Shown piece after piece: positions 1 through 6,666 of a stretch of DNA of 46,797 nucleotides (the first letter of the stretch is position 1; the number at the start of each line of letters is the position of its first letter). Below the pieces are notes generated by a model. That model saw nothing but the letters and a program-made list of their open reading frames with translations. It was not told where the DNA came from and did no database searches. The stretch lies in the NCBI GenBank assembly GCA_012519085.1, contig JAAYQX010000031.1, positions 1 to 46,797 on the forward strand. Reading direction: 5' to 3'. The translations under genes and the position numbers were made by a program. The stretch is from Clostridiaceae bacterium. GTDB taxonomy: Bacteria; Bacillota; Clostridia; Saccharofermentanales; DTU023.

Positions 1-1
1 A

Positions 2-190
2 ACCGGGGACTTCTTACAATCGTTGCCTAATCTAACTGGAGTAGAACTTCTGCCTTATCATAGATTGGGAGTAGGTACTTATGCCAAATTAGGTCTGAAG
101 TATCGTCTGCCGGAGGCCAAAGTGCCGTCGAGGTCAGAGCTGCAGAGAGGCAAAGCCATATTGAGTCAATATGTAAGCAATGTTAAATGA
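2..190 (+). CDS. C-terminal fragment of a glycyl-radical enzyme activating enzyme (PflA-like), truncated by window edge
   Basis: This is the last 62 codons of a gene that starts upstream of the window. The frame contains the block LLPYHRLGVGTYAKLGL, which resembles the conserved C-terminal motif of radical-SAM activating enzymes of the pyruvate formate-lyase activase type, where it reads roughly LPYHxLGxxKYxxLG. Such enzymes install the glycyl radical on an anaerobic glycyl-radical enzyme. The CxxxCxxC iron-sulfur motif would lie outside the window and cannot be checked, so the substrate enzyme is unknown. It would imply anaerobic metabolism. It converges with the minus-strand aminotransferase, with a hairpin terminator between the two. 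Confidence 0.7.
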   Translation, partial: TGDFLQSLPNLTGVELLPYHRLGVGTYAKLGLKYRLPEAKVPSRSELQRGKAILSQYVSNVK

Positions 191-246
191 GATATAGCGG
201 ATCATAAGAGCCATTATTGTAGCAAAATTTATTTGCTGACTGATAT

Positions 247-283
247 GAAAAAGCCGGCTCGTTGTTCTAACAACAAGCCGGCT
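247..283 (-). terminator. Intrinsic terminator of the aminotransferase gene (possibly bidirectional)
   Basis: The inverted repeat pairs AGCCGGCT at 252-259 with its copy at 276-283, and GTTGTT at 261-266 with AACAAC at 269-274, with one C/A mismatch in the stem. Read on the minus strand the stem is followed by a run of five T, as expected for rho-independent termination of the gene ending at 318. On the plus strand the T tract is weaker, but it could also stop transcription from the fragment ending at 190. Confidence 0.75.
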
Positions 284-317
284 GATCTTTAGATATAAGA
301 GCTAACTTAATAAAATC

Positions 318-1511
318 TTAGACACGGTCGGGATATACTTTCAGAGCTTTATCCAGAATCTCAACTGCACGTTTCAGATCATCCGTATTCAAGACATAGG
401 CAACACGCACTTCATCGACGCCCATACCAGGTGTCTGGTAGAAGTTTTCGACCGGAGCAACCATGACGGTTTCATTATTGTCGTTGAAATCGGTCAGCAT
501 CCATTTGGCGAAATCTTCTGCATTTTTCACAGGCAGCTTGGCAATAGCGTAGAAAGCACCCATCGGCTTTTTGCATGTGACACCGTCAATAGCAGCCAGT
601 CCATCACACAAGACATCGCGACGGTTCTGATAGCGCTCACGGATCGGATCAAAGTAGGAGGGATCCAGCTGATAGAGGGCGGTAGCGCCGATCATTTCCA
701 GCGTCGGAGCACACAGTCTGCTCTGACCGAGCTTCAGGATCTGTTGCGGCAGCTCTTTATTTTTAGTGGCCAGAGAACCAATACGTGCGCCGCAAGCGGA
801 GAAGCGTTTGGATACACTGTCAACAATTATTACACGGTCAAGAATATCGGTCATCTCACCAAAGCTGGTGGCTATGAGTCCCTCATAAGTGAACTCACGA
901 TATACTTCATCAGCGATGATAAAGAGATTATGTTCCTTGGCGATCTTGGCCAGCATTTCCACTTCCTCACGGGTGTAAACTACACCGGTAGGATTGCCCG
1001 GATTGGACAGAGCAATGGCACGGGTCTTGTCGGTCAATTTGGATACGATTTCTGCTTCGGAAGGCAGTGCGAAACCATCCTCAGCATAAGTGGTCAGAGG
1101 CTTGAGATTTACAGCATAAGGGGCAGCGAAACTGCGGTAGTTGGTATAGAAGGGTTCAGGAACCAAGATATCTTCATCAACATCTGCCACAGCGATGAAA
1201 GCCCACATCAGAGCTTCACTGCCGCCATTGGTGATAATGATGTCTTCGGGCTCATAGGGAAGACCGATTCTCTTATAGTAGTCGGATGTAGCTTTGACCA
1301 ACTTGGGATCTCCCTGCGAGTTGGCATAAGCCAGGACTTTGATCTCAGTATTGCGGATGGCATCCATAAACTCAGGCGGTGTCTCAATATCGGGTTGCCC
1401 GACATTAAGTCCATAGATTTTGATGCCGCGTTTTCTGGCAGCGTCGGCAAAAGGTACCAGACGTCTGATGGGTGATGCCTGCATGGCCAGCATTCTGTTT
1501 GAAATTTTCAT
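318..1511 (-). CDS. Pyridoxal-phosphate aminotransferase, class I/II (aspartate/aromatic aminotransferase-like)
   Basis: A 397-residue fold-type I PLP aminotransferase that transfers amino groups between an amino acid and a 2-oxo acid in the cytoplasm. Visible landmarks are NPGNPTG at 170-176, the aspartate that pairs with the PLP pyridine nitrogen in DEVY (D201), the Schiff-base lysine in SVSKRFSACGAR (K235), and an arginine at 243. Length is normal for the family. The start is well supported: GGAGG lies seven bases upstream of the ATG. The gene is monocistronic, with its own promoter at 1575-1603 and a terminator past the stop. The family is broad, so aspartate is the likely but unproven amino donor; alanine or aromatic substrates cannot be excluded. 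Confidence 0.9.
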   Translation of the reverse strand: MKISNRMLAMQASPIRRLVPFADAARKRGIKIYGLNVGQPDIETPPEFMDAIRNTEIKVLAYANSQGDPKLVKATSDYYKRIGLPYEPEDIIITNGGSEALMWAFIAVADVDEDILVPEPFYTNYRSFAAPYAVNLKPLTTYAEDGFALPSEAEIVSKLTDKTRAIALSNPGNPTGVVYTREEVEMLAKIAKEHNLFIIADEVYREFTYEGLIATSFGEMTDILDRVIIVDSVSKRFSACGARIGSLATKNKELPQQILKLGQSRLCAPTLEMIGATALYQLDPSYFDPIRERYQNRRDVLCDGLAAIDGVTCKKPMGAFYAIAKLPVKNAEDFAKWMLTDFNDNNETVMVAPVENFYQTPGMGVDEVRVAYVLNTDDLKRAVEILDKALKVYPDRV

Positions 1512-1574
1512 TGTAACCTCCAGCTAAAATATCGTTTTTGACTAAATTAGATCATAATAGAATTACCAACTAAT

Positions 1575-1603
1575 AGTATAGCGAATAATCAGACAATATC
1601 CAA
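1575..1603 (-). promoter_or_regulatory. Sigma-A promoter of the aminotransferase gene
   Basis: Read on the minus strand, a -35 box TTGGAT (1598-1603) is followed by a 17-base spacer and a -10 box TATACT (1575-1580). Transcription would begin near 1568 and leave a leader of about 57 bases before the ATG at 1511. Confidence 0.65.
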
Positions 1604-1617
1604 TCTTAATCTCTGTC

Positions 1618-1645
1618 AGACCGGTAAGATCAGACCGGTAAGATC
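1618..1645. repeat. Two perfect tandem copies of a 14-bp unit
   Basis: The unit AGACCGGTAAGATC occurs at 1618-1631 and again at 1632-1645 with no spacer. It lies between the stop of the XRE gene (1726) and the aminotransferase promoter. It may be a small replication-slippage product or a binding site upstream of the -35 box; nothing else supports a function. Confidence 0.7.
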
Positions 1646-1725
1646 GCGAAATCAGGACATGATTTCAGGACAAAAACAGCAGGGAATACTTTCCATACTG
1701 TTTTTGTCAAATATATCCGATTCTT

Positions 1726-2184
1726 TTAAGTGCGGGGAACAGAATCCTGAGGTGAATTTTCATTGTCACCAAAATTATTCTTTAATTTATTCTCACGCTC
1801 AAATAGTTCAACTTCCAGATAAGCCTCCGCCCGCTCTAAGATCCTGGTCTTAGCAGTTAAAGACAGATGGTCAAATACATCGATCAGCCGGCGCTTCATC
1901 TCCAGCTCGCCGATCTTGTTGACATTTATTCCCTGATGGTAAGGAGAATCCGCATAGATGTAGGGCATGTGAGAATCCTTGCCATCTTTAGATTTGGAAT
2001 GGGGCGCTAATATCTGATCAAGACTGGCGCCAAAGTAGTCAGCTAGTTTACGCGCTGTCTTGATATCAGGGAAATTGCGACCGCTTTCCCACTGACTGAC
2101 CGAAGTTTGAGTGACATTCAGCTTCTCTGCAAGCTGAGCCTGTGTAATATGATGTTGCTTTCTGAGTTGACGTATATAGCTCAT
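1726..2184 (-). CDS. XRE-family transcriptional regulator (HTH_3 DNA-binding domain)
   Basis: A 152-residue protein with an N-terminal Cro/CI-type helix-turn-helix (about residues 4-60). The recognition-helix region reads LNVTQTSVSQWESGRNFP, followed by ARKLADYFGASLDQIL, the usual end of HTH_3. The C-terminal 85 residues are charged and probably helical, with no recognised sensor or peptidase domain, so it may only mediate dimerisation. The start has a strong GGGGGA ribosome site seven bases upstream. Two sigma-A promoters lie upstream, and 21-bp tandem repeats overlap the more distal one, suggesting autoregulation. The gene is transcribed toward the aminotransferase, but that gene has its own promoter. 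The target genes are unknown. Confidence 0.85.
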   Translation of the reverse strand: MSYIRQLRKQHHITQAQLAEKLNVTQTSVSQWESGRNFPDIKTARKLADYFGASLDQILAPHSKSKDGKDSHMPYIYADSPYHQGINVNKIGELEMKRRLIDVFDHLSLTAKTRILERAEAYLEVELFERENKLKNNFGDNENSPQDSVPRT

Positions 2185-2223
2185 ATAGTTCCCCCGTTTT
2201 CCGTTTTATTTTTACATTCCAGA

Positions 2224-2252
2224 AGTATATCACTTTGTAATTAACATTTCAA
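2224..2252 (-). promoter_or_regulatory. Proximal sigma-A promoter of the XRE regulator
   Basis: On the minus strand, TTGAAA (2247-2252), a 17-base spacer and TATACT (2224-2229) form a near-consensus promoter whose start point would be about 30 bases upstream of the ATG at 2184. Confidence 0.65.
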
Positions 2253-2268
2253 TGAATTGAAGTTTAAA

Positions 2269-2297
2269 ATTATAGTAGAATCTTTAATTTGCAACAA
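2269..2297 (-). promoter_or_regulatory. Distal sigma-A promoter of the XRE regulator, overlapped by tandem repeats
   Basis: On the minus strand, TTGTTG (2292-2297), a 17-base spacer and a perfect TATAAT (2269-2274). The -35 box lies inside the first of two 21-bp direct repeats, so a protein bound to the repeats would occlude RNA polymerase. Confidence 0.6.
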
Positions 2298-2330
2298 AAT
2301 CCAATATAATTGCAACAAAATCCGATATAA
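2289..2330. repeat. Two tandem 21-bp repeats, candidate operator
   Basis: Copies at 2289-2309 and 2310-2330 share TTGCAACAAAATCC, differ at one position, and both end in ATATAA. A 21-bp period places equivalent bases on the same face of the DNA, two helical turns apart, as for cooperative repressor binding. The adjacent XRE gene is the natural candidate regulator; that link is inference. Confidence 0.65.
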
Positions 2331-3033
2331 TAGAACTTTCGTCCATTGTTCTTTCAATTATTACTGCAAATCAGGCATTAACTAATGTTATTATTTATCT
2401 ATTGATTAAGAAAAGCAACAGCATTTTAGCCTATATGCATCACCGGCAGCGAATATAAACCAATGATACTTACTCATAATAAATAATGTCAGTGTAGCTC
2501 GAGAAAGATCAAGTTCTCTAAATAAATAGAAAGGTTTCATTCCCAGCATATTATTGCGCACAGATCGTATTTTAATGCGTGAAAAGCCGTAATACATCAC
2601 ATAAAAATGCCCGCGAAACAAAACTAAAAGCTTGACAGCATACTGCCTCTGGGATATGCTGAACTTAAGTTCTCAGAGACAAAAAATGATAGGGAACTTG
2701 CCCATCAGTTGCCGGGTAACCGAGCGGATACGCAACTTGACAGACTGCAAGCCGAATGGCGCTTAACCATATCATGATCGTAAGCAATTCGTGATCTTAA
2801 ATTGTGCAGAATCCTGACAACAATAAAGGATTTGCTTGGCTTACCACCTCTGTCGTCTAAATCTGCCCTATTCGTGGGGATGACGCAGCAGGCAAAAGAT
2901 CTGATCTGGGCGAAAGAAGGGAGGAAGTACTGTTTTGGAAGTACACCTCGACGAAACGGGCAGAAGAAGCTCCGATATCATCTACTTAGTGACAGCATGA
3001 ATTGGCATCTTTATCGGACACTGCCCGTTTCGC
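2331..3033. other. Gene-poor stretch, probably decayed sequence
   Basis: No open frame here has both a convincing ribosome site and a recognisable protein. Short frames (for example a plus-strand one closing at 2777 and another at 3047) have protein-like composition but are cut by stops and match no family I recognise. The stretch contains one very good sigma-A promoter at 2632-2660. Composition differs from the flanking genes, being AT-rich up to about 2640. The simplest reading is the remains of one or more dead genes. Confidence 0.45.
2632..2660 (+). promoter_or_regulatory. Strong orphan sigma-A promoter
   Basis: A perfect -35 TTGACA (2632-2637), a 17-base spacer and -10 TATGCT (2655-2660). 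No intact gene follows within 600 bases. It may be the surviving promoter of a decayed gene, or drive an unannotated small RNA starting near 2667. Confidence 0.6.
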
Positions 3034-3231
3034 ATGTCAAGAGCTAATTTGTTATCTTTGATCTGCTGTAGATTGGCACCATATCAGCTTGGGCTTCCTG
3101 TTGGGAACGGTGCTGGGGCTGTCCTGGCGGATTTGACAGCAGCCGAGACGGCTCTGCTAATTTTTGTTTCCCATGATACCCGGATCCTTACTGATCGAGT
3201 TGCGCGGATCATACGGATCAAGCCGATTTGA
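3034..3231 (+). pseudogene. Possible remnant of an ABC transporter ATPase gene (3' end only)
   Basis: The last 25 or so residues of this short frame, containing IFVSHDTRILTDRVARIIRI, look like the H-loop (switch histidine in SHD) and following strand of ABC transporter ATPases, close to the natural C-terminus of short export or lipoprotein-type ATPases. The upstream residues do not continue into a signature or Walker B motif, and no Walker A is visible in any plus frame nearby. A neighbouring frame has a short hydrophobic, membrane-like stretch around 3085-3135. This suggests a deleted and frameshifted ABC transporter gene, but the evidence is one short motif only. Confidence 0.35.
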
Positions 3232-3255
3232 GGGGGTGTCAGCTGGCTGCAGGAC

Positions 3256-3284
3256 TTGATTTTTTAGCCTCTTTCAAGTATAAT
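3256..3284 (+). promoter_or_regulatory. Sigma-A promoter of veg-ispE
   Basis: TTGATT (3256-3261), a 17-base spacer and a perfect TATAAT (3279-3284). Transcription would start near 3291, about 40 bases upstream of veg. A strong promoter in front of veg is also known in Bacillus subtilis. Confidence 0.7.
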
Positions 3285-3333
3285 TATTTCTATATAATAT
3301 CGAGATTTTGATAAGAATTTTGGGGTGATAATA

Positions 3334-3621
3334 TTGATCGAGAAATCTGACCTGAGGATTTGTCGTACCGGACTGGAGGAGCGCATCGGGCGCAAAATTT
3401 GGCTCAAATCCAAAGGTGGTAGGAAGCGTACTATTATTCATGAGGGTTATCTGGATACTTGTTCATCAAATGTCTTTACGGTGCGTTGCCCGGTTTCACC
3501 GGCTTACGATGAATATGTATCCTTTAGTTATGTAGATGTACTGACAAAAGTTGTAGAAATCCGTTTTGACCGGGATGCGGACTGTGCGGATGGTATCTCA
3601 AAGTCACAAACTGTTTCATGA
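3334..3621 (+). CDS. veg: Veg family protein (DUF1021)
   Basis: A small cytoplasmic protein of 95 residues from the preferred start. The core GRKIWLKSKGGRKRT and the later SFSYVDVLTKVVEIRF match the family pattern G(K/R)xxxLxxxGGRxxT ... SYxDVLTxxVE. In Bacillus, Veg is linked to biofilm matrix gene control; its biochemical role is not settled. The start chosen is TTG at 3334, with GGGGTGA five bases upstream; a GTG at 3325 would bury that ribosome site in the coding region. The tail after EIRFD is about 16 residues longer than usual and runs almost up to ispE. The veg-ispE order is the same as in Bacillus, which supports both calls. Confidence 0.88.
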   Translation: MIEKSDLRICRTGLEERIGRKIWLKSKGGRKRTIIHEGYLDTCSSNVFTVRCPVSPAYDEYVSFSYVDVLTKVVEIRFDRDADCADGISKSQTVS

Positions 3622-3625
3622 CGGG

Positions 3626-4672
3626 ATGGCTTGTGAGTCGGTAATAGTTCGGGCTCAGGCAGTTGCAAAAATAAATCTGTCCTTGGACGTACTTGAGCGC
3701 CGAGCGGATGGATATCATAATATCGATAGTATTATGCAAGCGATTTCACTGGCAGATGGCGTCACAATTAAAGTGGCGCCTTTGTTATGCAATTGTGTGC
3801 CCGCGGCAGAAAAAGCAGTTGCTTTCGAGTTAAAGAAAATAGTTGCCGGTGGCAATGAGGTCACGGGCAACACAAAGCCTTGCAGAATTAACCTGACCAG
3901 TAATGCCGCGGTTCCTGTTGATGATAAGAATACCGCACTGCGGGCAGCTAAAATCTGGTGTGAAAAAACTGCTGCTTCAGGACTGGATTTAAGGATTGAG
4001 CTTGACAAACAGATACCGCTGGGAGCGGGTTTAGGCGGGGGCAGTACAGACGCGGCGTCTGTTCTGCGCTCGCTAAACTTGTTGGCAAGCATGGGCATTA
4101 TTAAAGTCACACCTTTATCGGAGCAAGAACTTTTGCAAACTGCAGCCTTGATCGGAGCTGATGTTCCATTCTGTTTGATCGGCGGCACTGCCAGATGCAG
4201 GGGTATTGGCGAGCAGATAGAAGTACTTGATACTTTGCCCGCTTGGCCGTTATTACTGGCATTGCCGGAGGCTCGGGTCTCAACTGCCTGCGCTTACCGG
4301 CAACTGGATCAGCTGCCGCAACCGTGGCAAAGACCGGACACTGCACAAGTAATACAGGCGATTGAGGCTAGGGATCTGCCGCGACTAGGGCGAAATGCCC
4401 ACAATGTATTTGCCAATCTGCGCACCGATCTGCATCACAGGCTGCGCAGACTGGAACAAACACTGCAAAGCACCGGTGCTGCTATGGTCCAGATGACAGG
4501 ATCCGGCCCGGTAATTTTCGCGGTGTATGAAGACGAAAGTCAACGGGATCTTGCCCTGCAGGAGCTCGTAAATAGCGCCTATACCACTACTAAATTCCTG
4601 GCGGCACATTTTACAGGTCTTCCGTCACCACCGGACATCAGATGTTTCCCGGTCGCAGATCATGAATTCTAA
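3626..4672 (+). CDS. ispE: 4-diphosphocytidyl-2-C-methyl-D-erythritol kinase
   Basis: A GHMP-family kinase that phosphorylates CDP-methylerythritol in the MEP (non-mevalonate) isoprenoid pathway, supplying undecaprenyl carriers among others. Landmarks in order: AKINLSLDVLERRADGYHNI near the N-terminus (lysine and aspartate typical of IspE), the ATP-binding glycine loop PLGAGLGGGSTDAASVL, and the C-terminal MTGSGPVIFAVYED. The product is 348 residues from the ATG at 3626, against about 285-300 usually. Part of the excess is an insertion of about 25-30 residues between the first strands and NTALRAAKIW. The start is uncertain: the ribosome site at 3626 is poor, in-frame ATGs exist at 3566 and 3575 inside veg, and translational coupling to veg is likely. 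The gene converges on dtd. Confidence 0.92.
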   Translation: MACESVIVRAQAVAKINLSLDVLERRADGYHNIDSIMQAISLADGVTIKVAPLLCNCVPAAEKAVAFELKKIVAGGNEVTGNTKPCRINLTSNAAVPVDDKNTALRAAKIWCEKTAASGLDLRIELDKQIPLGAGLGGGSTDAASVLRSLNLLASMGIIKVTPLSEQELLQTAALIGADVPFCLIGGTARCRGIGEQIEVLDTLPAWPLLLALPEARVSTACAYRQLDQLPQPWQRPDTAQVIQAIEARDLPRLGRNAHNVFANLRTDLHHRLRRLEQTLQSTGAAMVQMTGSGPVIFAVYEDESQRDLALQELVNSAYTTTKFLAAHFTGLPSPPDIRCFPVADHEF

Positions 4673-4701
4673 TTTTAAAACTAATCTTACAGGTGGCCGA
4701 T

Positions 4702-5151
4702 CTAAATTTCGTCCGTATCCAGCCAAATTGTAAAGGGTCCCTGATTGACCAGATGAACATTCATCATGGCACCGAACTCGCCTGTTGCTACCCTGCCCGG
4801 CAGACTGGCTCGAGCCAGGGCTACGAATTGTTCATAAAGTGACTCGCTTTGCTCGGGCGGCGCAGCCTCATATAAGCTGGGACGGTTTCCTTTCTTACAA
4901 TTGGCAAAGAGTGTGAACTGAGAGACAATTAGAACCTCCCCCTGCACTTGTTCCAAATTCAGATTGGTTTTGCCGTCTTCATCTTCAAAAATCCTGAGGT
5001 TCTCGATTTTATGCCAGAGCTTGGCACAGGTGCGGCTGTCATCATTACGACCGACACCCAGTAAAATCAGATAGCCCTTACCGATACTGCCTGTGATGCG
5101 CTCATCTACTTGAACATAGGCGGAAGAGACACGTTGAATCAGTGCTCTCAT
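4702..5151 (-). CDS. dtd: D-aminoacyl-tRNA deacylase
   Basis: A 149-residue homodimeric proofreading enzyme that hydrolyses D-amino acids (and misplaced glycine) from tRNA in the cytoplasm. Both family signatures are present: SQFTLFANCKKGNRPS (SQFT at 77-80), and the cross-subunit Gly-cisPro motif NQGPFT (G138-P139) close to the C-terminus. Length is typical. The ATG at 5151 has only a moderate GAGGTAAT site about ten bases upstream and overlaps by ATGA the stop of a possible 21-codon frame, so coupling may help its translation. It is convergent with ispE, with about 30 bases between the stops and no clear terminator hairpin there. Confidence 0.95.
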   Translation of the reverse strand: MRALIQRVSSAYVQVDERITGSIGKGYLILLGVGRNDDSRTCAKLWHKIENLRIFEDEDGKTNLNLEQVQGEVLIVSQFTLFANCKKGNRPSLYEAAPPEQSESLYEQFVALARASLPGRVATGEFGAMMNVHLVNQGPFTIWLDTDEI

Positions 5152-5213
5152 GCCCAGATTACCTCATAATTTTCCTCGACAAAAGGTAGGATTCCGGCAT
5201 GACCATTCATCAT
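5148..5213 (-). CDS. Possible 21-codon small ORF translationally coupled to dtd
   Basis: On the minus strand an ATG-ATG pair (first at 5211-5213) is preceded by the strong ribosome site GAGGTGAT (5218-5225) with good spacing. The frame runs 21 codons, and its TGA overlaps the dtd ATG as ATGA. This is the arrangement expected for a leader peptide or small protein coupled to dtd. The peptide, which contains GILPFVEENYEVIWA, resembles nothing I recognise. The same frame is open upstream to a stop about 51 bases before the ATG, so it could also be the tail of a decayed gene. Confidence 0.35.
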   Translation of the reverse strand: MMNGHAGILPFVEENYEVIWA

Positions 5214-5459
5214 ATATATCACCTCGTAATATTCAGTTAGCTCTCCCAGTGCTTATCACAACTGCGATTTTGCACGGGTACAGCCTGTTCTTATTGTCAT
5301 TACTCTGCAAGAAGTGGGATAATATGATAGTTAATGATATCAGGATCACCACAGCTTGACTGAATGCTACATACTATATGACCATTATAAACTATTGTTG
5401 TCTGTAGCTTCATTTAGGGAAAATCTAATATCAACAACTGAGTTTTAAATAAAATTATT

Positions 5460-5768
5460 TTGCGAGAGAAGATGAAAGGGAACACAGAAAAGATGCCCGA
5501 AGAGAGAAAAACTGTTCCGCGCTGGGCGGTCAGAGTCAGCATGCTGATTTATGTTATCGCTTCTGCCATCGCAATATTGGGCTTTTATTCGGCGGAAGTC
5601 AATTTTTTGGTCTGGGTAGGACTGGCGGTCTTTTTGGTTGGTTTCTATTTGCGACTAAAATTCTGCTCCTGTCCCTATTGCGGCAGCACTATGGCATCCA
5701 AGATGGCCAGACTTAACGGCAAAGCTTTCACCTGTCCAAATTGCGAACAGGAAATCGGACAAAAATGA
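5460..5768 (+). CDS. Small membrane protein with C-terminal zinc ribbon, function unknown
   Basis: A 102-residue protein with a short charged N-terminus, two hydrophobic segments (about residues 24-43 and 48-64), then a zinc ribbon with two CPxC knuckles, CPYC and CPNC, separated by some 18 residues. The ribbon would face the cytoplasm, at the end of a two-helix hairpin. I do not recognise the family. The start is uncertain: TTG at 5460, or ATG at 5472 with only GAGAG just upstream; the ATG at 5493 is also possible. It lies alone between divergent dtd and downstream nagB, with about 160 bases before nagB, so it probably has its own transcript. The zinc-ribbon theme recurs in the subtilase further along, without evidence of a link. 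Confidence 0.65.
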   Translation: MREKMKGNTEKMPEERKTVPRWAVRVSMLIYVIASAIAILGFYSAEVNFLVWVGLAVFLVGFYLRLKFCSCPYCGSTMASKMARLNGKAFTCPNCEQEIGQK

Positions 5769-5928
5769 TACCTGCCCTGTACAATAGGCAGTACTTAGTC
5801 CGGATGTGCGAGTGATATACTGCGGCAGAAAACCAAAATTCTGATAGGATATTTGTACTACTATTGCCGAAGTCTGTAGCATAATAACCGGATGTATATC
5901 CAGCAGTCAATGAGAGGGGGATTTTAAT

Positions 5929-6666
5929 ATGATTGAAGTCATTAGGGTTAAAGACTATGAAGCCATGAGCTTGTATGCGGCCCGTCTGGTTGCGGCTCAG
6001 GTTCGTCTGGTACCGGATTCTATATTGGGTCTGGCCACCGGCTCTACGCCTCTGGGTATGTATCGTGAGCTGGTGCGTCAGCATCGGGAAGAGGGGCTGG
6101 ACTTCTCCCAAGTCACAACGATCAATTTGGACGAGTATTGCGGTTTGCCGGGTACACATGAACAAAGCTACCGCTACTATATGGATAGCAATTTTTTTAG
6201 CAAGATCAATATCGATCCGGAACTGACCTTTATTCCGGACGGCATGACATCAGATATCGATGCCTGCTGTGAGATGTATGATGCACTGATTGACTTCCTG
6301 GGCGGAACTGATATGCAGATTTTGGGAGTGGGAGAGAACGGGCATATTGCTTTTAATGAACCGCATGACTACTATTTCACGGGCCAAACACATAAAGCGG
6401 AGTTGACCGCCAACACAATTGAAGTAAATTCACGCTTTTTCTCTGATCCGGCTGAAATCCCGCATTTTGCGATCTCCATGGGTATGCGTGGAATCATGAG
6501 TGCCAAATGTATTCTAATGCTGGTTTCCGGCGCACAGAAAGCAGATGCAGTCTATGGCCTTTTGCGAGGAGAGGTCACACCCCGTTGCCCGATCTCTATT
6601 CTGCAGCTGCACCAAAATGTGAAACTGATAGTGACGGATGATGCCTTCGTCAAAATAGAAGATTGA
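5929..6666 (+). CDS. nagB: Glucosamine-6-phosphate deaminase
   Basis: Converts glucosamine-6-phosphate to fructose-6-phosphate and ammonia, the step that returns amino sugars to glycolysis and opposes GlmS in peptidoglycan precursor supply. The 245-residue protein has the phosphate-binding LATGSTPLGMY, the TINLDEYCGL block with the catalytic aspartate, and GVGENGHIAFNEP carrying the catalytic histidine and glutamate. The Asn in ENGH, where the E. coli enzyme has Asp, is common in Firmicute NagB. GAGAGGGGG stands a short distance upstream of the ATG, a clear ribosome site. Its TGA overlaps the TTG start of the next ABC gene, so the two are coupled. No nagA is nearby. Confidence 0.95.
   Translation: MIEVIRVKDYEAMSLYAARLVAAQVRLVPDSILGLATGSTPLGMYRELVRQHREEGLDFSQVTTINLDEYCGLPGTHEQSYRYYMDSNFFSKINIDPELTFIPDGMTSDIDACCEMYDALIDFLGGTDMQILGVGENGHIAFNEPHDYYFTGQTHKAELTANTIEVNSRFFSDPAEIPHFAISMGMRGIMSAKCILMLVSGAQKADAVYGLLRGEVTPRCPISILQLHQNVKLIVTDDAFVKIED

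Noticed and set aside
744-1475. 243-codon open frame on the plus strand
   Set aside because: It is antisense to the aminotransferase, has no ribosome site and no recognisable protein; the minus-strand gene has all catalytic motifs.
2406-2621. 71-codon minus-strand frame upstream of the XRE gene
   Set aside because: AT-rich, no Shine-Dalgarno site, no recognisable motif; treated as non-coding.
2690-2780. tRNA-like sequence (GCCGGGTAACCGAGCGGATACGC region)
   Set aside because: It recalls a D-arm and anticodon arm, but there is no T-loop (TTCGAATC) and no acceptor-stem complement, so not a tRNA.
5150-5359. 69-codon plus-strand frame between dtd and the small membrane protein
   Set aside because: It has no ribosome site and no family match and overlaps the better-supported minus-strand small frame.
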